Assembly: GCA_035547695.1 (NCBI GenBank)
Contig: DASZUK010000050.1
Span: forward strand, 1-64,000
Reading direction: 5' to 3'
DNA length: 64,000 nucleotides
Source of the DNA: DASZUK01 sp035547695
GTDB lineage: Bacteria; Actinomycetota; Acidimicrobiia; Acidimicrobiales; RAAP-2
Position 1 is the stretch's first letter. Each line of letters begins with the position of its first letter. Shown piece by piece: positions 61,887-64,000 of this stretch. A model generated the notes under the pieces. The model saw only the letters and a program-made list of their open reading frames with translations, was not told the origin of the DNA and made no database searches. A program made the translations under genes and the position numbers.

Positions 61887-62164
61887 GACCGGGCCTCCGC
61901 CGACCGGGCCGCTCCCCGCAGGCGGGCGACGTACCCCCCAAGGCTCCGGCTGCCCTCCAGCTCGAGCCAGTAGCCCATGGTCAGCATGGGGTTCACGCCC
62001 TTGTCCACCAACCCCTTCACGTCGAACGTGGCCAGCATCTCCGCCTCGTCCTCGGCCAGCCGGTAGCGCCCGCAGAACCGGCCGGCGTCCTCCCTGAACG
62101 ACTGCTTGGCGGCCCGGTCGACGTTGAGGTCCCACAGGGCCTTCTCCAGCCAGTCCACGCTCAC
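61883..62164 (-). CDS. ligA: Class III extradiol dioxygenase small (LigA-like) subunit
   Basis: 93 residues from the GTG at 62164. LEKALWDLNVDRAAKQSFREDAGRFCGRYRLAEDEAEMLATFDVKGLVDKGVNPMLTMGYWLEL matches the LigA helical cap, including the usual GxNP and LL/MGYW region. It covers the active site of LigB encoded next. Both borders are 4-bp GTGA overlaps with neighbours. Confidence 0.9.
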   Translation of the reverse strand: MSVDWLEKALWDLNVDRAAKQSFREDAGRFCGRYRLAEDEAEMLATFDVKGLVDKGVNPMLTMGYWLELEGSRSLGGYVARLRGAARSAEARS

Positions 62165-62967
62165 CGCACCACCTCCCGGGACAGGAACCGCCGTGACAGC
62201 TCGACGAAGTCGGCCTGCCGTTCGATCTGCACCCAGTGGCCGCACCGGCCGAAGCTGTGGAGCTCCGAGTCCGGGATGGCCCGGTGGAGGAGCAGGCCGA
62301 GCTCGAAGGGGATGACCCGGTCGTCGCGTCCGTGCACCACCATCACCGGCTTCTCGATGGTCCGCAGCGCCGCCTCGGGGACGCCGCGGACCGGGGTGTC
62401 CTGCCCCGCCGGCCCCGGCTCCGGGATCAGCTTCCGGTAGGCCGCCTGGGCGCCCGGCCGGGCGCTGGCCTCGTACCGGCTCTGCACCATGTCGTCGGTG
62501 ACGAACGACGGGTCGTACGGGAACTGCAGCAGCATCGACCGCATGGCGTCGACCGACGGCTCGTAGTACCAGCCGGACCGGAGGGCGTCGGTCATCAGGA
62601 ACTCGCCGGCCGGCGTCCCGAGGAGCACCAGCCGGTCGACGCGGGACGGATCGGACAGCGTGGCCGCCAGGGCCAGGCCGCCGCCGAACGAGTTGCCGAC
62701 CAGCGACGCCGACCGGATGCCGAGGGCGTCCATGACCCCGAAGAGGTGGGCGACCCACAGCTTGATGCCGTACTGGGTGTCCTTTTTAAGCTCGGTGCCG
62801 CCGAACCCGGCGATGTCGGGGGCGACCACCCGGAAGTCGGTGGCCAGCGCCGGCAGGACCCCCGACCAGTTCGACCAGGCGGACACCCCCGGGCCGGACC
62901 CGTGCAGCAGGATGACCGGCGGCCCGTCCCCGGCCTCGTGGTAGTTGGTGCGGTGGCCGGCGGCCAT
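62161..62967 (-). CDS. Alpha/beta hydrolase, probable meta-cleavage product hydrolase
   Basis: 268 residues from the ATG at 62967, chosen for GGGAGG 7 bp upstream; an in-frame ATG at 62991 would be leaderless. It has LLHGSGPGVSAWSNW (oxyanion region), nucleophile Ser in GNSFGGG, Asp in VVHGRDDRVIP and His in FGRCGHWVQIE, matching MhpC/BphD-like C-C hydrolases. It should split the ring-fission product into a dienoate and an acid. First gene of the tightly overlapping minus-strand operon that ends with livG. Confidence 0.92.
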   Translation of the reverse strand: MAAGHRTNYHEAGDGPPVILLHGSGPGVSAWSNWSGVLPALATDFRVVAPDIAGFGGTELKKDTQYGIKLWVAHLFGVMDALGIRSASLVGNSFGGGLALAATLSDPSRVDRLVLLGTPAGEFLMTDALRSGWYYEPSVDAMRSMLLQFPYDPSFVTDDMVQSRYEASARPGAQAAYRKLIPEPGPAGQDTPVRGVPEAALRTIEKPVMVVHGRDDRVIPFELGLLLHRAIPDSELHSFGRCGHWVQIERQADFVELSRRFLSREVVR

Positions 62968-62991
62968 CACCTGGCCTCCCGCCGGTGTCAT

Positions 62992-63006
62992 ATGAGTATC
63001 ATAAAT
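62992..63006. promoter_or_regulatory. Operator-like motif before the ring-cleavage operon
   Basis: ATGAG-TATC-ATAAAT at 62992-63006 is a degenerate copy of the cluster motif and lies 25 bp upstream of the hydrolase start. Most of the 107-bp gap holds nothing else recognisable. Confidence 0.45.
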
Positions 63007-63074
63007 AGTGGTCAGACGGCCGACAAGGTCCTGGCCTCGGTCCCGGCTTCGGCTCTGGCTCCGGTCCTCGGCGG

Positions 63075-64000
63075 TCACGTGAAGTGGGGGATGACGCGGC
63101 GGCCGACGTTCAGCAGGGACTCCCGGCACACCTCGAACGGCACCGTGCCCATCTGGAACGTGAACATCAGCTCGTCCACCCCGGCGTCGGCCATCCGCTC
63201 GACGTAGCTGATGCAGTCGTCGACGTCCCCGTAGCACTGGTCCGGGTTGAAGCCGCCGCCGGCCTCGGAGCCGATCCGCTTGTCGGCGACCGACGATCCC
63301 CGGGCCATGTCGTACCCCGGCATCTGGTGGCCGTGCTCCTGGAGGTAGGTCGTGACCTGCTCCGCCCGGTTGGCCAGGGCGGCGGTGTGGTCCTCGAACT
63401 CGTCGATCTCGGGGTTCGGCACGGGGCCGCCGGTGTACCAGTGCTGGATCGACTCGGTGAAGAACCGCTGCCCCCGCAGGCCCAGCCGGCGGGCCCGCTC
63501 CCGGTCGTCCAGGCAGACGGCCAGCGACAGGCCGGCCAGGTGCTCGACCGGGAAGGCGCCGACGACTGTGCCGTCGTCGCGGCCGGCGATGGCGTCGTCG
63601 TAGATCTTCCGCTTGGCCGCCATCTCCTCGGCGCCGGCGAAGCCGAGCGCCAGGGCCCCGACGCCGAGCCTGCCGGCCAGCCCCACCGTCTCGTCGCGGC
63701 TGCAGGCGATGTACAGCGGAGGATGGGGGTCCTGGACCGGCTTGGGGATGATGGGCCGCCGGGGGATGTCCAGCAGGTCGCTGTGGTACTCCACCTCGTC
63801 CTGGGTCCAGCACTGCGGGATCACCTTCAGGGCCTCGACCATCTGGGCCAGGGTCTCGTCGGCGTCGACGCCGAAGATGCCGAGCTCCTGCTCGGTCGAC
63901 CCCCGGCCGAACCCGACGTCGACCCGGCCCGAGGACAGGATGTCGAGGGTGGCCACCCGCTCGGCCACCCGGACGGGGTGGTTGTACTTGAACGGGGCGC
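63075..64000 (-). CDS. LLM-class flavin-dependent oxidoreductase, 5' truncated by the window edge
   Basis: The frame runs off the right edge (FKYNHPVRVAERVATLDILSSGRVDVGFGRG is readable to base 64000), so the start is outside. At least 308 residues remain. The pattern of Arg-Val-Ala-Glu-Arg, GRVDVGFGRG and PLYIACSRDETVGLAGRLGVGAL marks a luciferase-like monooxygenase similar to bacterial LLM oxygenases acting on aromatic or terpenoid compounds. It lies upstream of the hydrolase operon on the same strand, separated by 107 bp with the operator-like motif. Confidence 0.9.
   Translation of the reverse strand, partial: APFKYNHPVRVAERVATLDILSSGRVDVGFGRGSTEQELGIFGVDADETLAQMVEALKVIPQCWTQDEVEYHSDLLDIPRRPIIPKPVQDPHPPLYIACSRDETVGLAGRLGVGALALGFAGAEEMAAKRKIYDDAIAGRDDGTVVGAFPVEHLAGLSLAVCLDDRERARRLGLRGQRFFTESIQHWYTGGPVPNPEIDEFEDHTAALANRAEQVTTYLQEHGHQMPGYDMARGSSVADKRIGSEAGGGFNPDQCYGDVDDCISYVERMADAGVDELMFTFQMGTVPFEVCRESLLNVGRRVIPHFT

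Overview
The window looks like part of a very high-GC actinobacterial chromosome. The evidence is strong G/C bias at third positions, frequent GTG/TTG starts, F420/flavin luciferase-like (LLM) oxidoreductases, MobF relaxase and SARP-like genes, and many paired short acyl-CoA dehydrogenases. No 16S or marker gene is present, so I do not name a genus.

Region 1 (1-863) is the chromosome flank: a 5'-truncated ROK-family sugar kinase and a complete tRNA-Arg(ACG).

Region 2 (about 820-30457) is an integrative mobilizable element inserted in the 3' half of that tRNA gene. A 32-bp exact copy of the tRNA 3' portion marks the far end (30426-30457). GCTACTCC-type direct and inverted repeats, likely integrase arm sites, lie just inside both ends. 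From left to right the element carries a tyrosine integrase; a complete class 1 DISARM operon (drmD-drmMI-drmA-drmB-drmC, joined by overlaps or zero spacing); a convergent large protein that joins a helix-hairpin-helix/EndoIII-like module to an Apea-like HEPN domain with an RX4H motif; a hairpin-rich stretch that may be oriT; an excisionase-like HTH; a MobF relaxase-helicase; and a VirD4/TraD-type coupling protein. No type IV secretion channel genes are visible, so mobilization probably relies on a helper. After a BTAD regulator and a small unknown gene comes a second accessory set: XRE regulator plus Fic enzyme, an HTH-nucleotidyltransferase, and a tail-to-tail TcmP / three-Cys (DUF5131) pair. 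The DISARM block is visibly less GC-rich than both the host flank and the mobilization genes, so the island is a mosaic.

Region 3 (30471-64000) is a dense catabolic cluster. It encodes LLM oxidoreductases, a P450, a hydratase of the fumarylacetoacetate-hydrolase/MhpD fold, SDRs, four acyl-CoA dehydrogenases, two enoyl-CoA hydratases, an acyl-CoA ligase, a class II aldolase, an amidohydrolase, and a branched-chain-amino-acid-type ABC importer in which two permeases and one ATPase are fused in one 947-residue chain. A head-to-tail operon on the minus strand encodes an alpha/beta hydrolase, LigA and LigB (class III ring cleavage), a Rieske ferredoxin, Rieske dioxygenase alpha and beta subunits, and the missing LivG ATPase. 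Together these read as uptake, ring hydroxylation, meta-cleavage, hydrolysis, hydration, aldol cleavage and CoA-dependent beta-oxidation of an aromatic or polycyclic compound whose identity cannot be read from the sequence.

A short near-palindromic motif (AAG-GATA-CTT core with A/T-rich arms) recurs in front of most transcription units of region 3, including the GntR/FCD regulator gene itself. It suggests one regulon.
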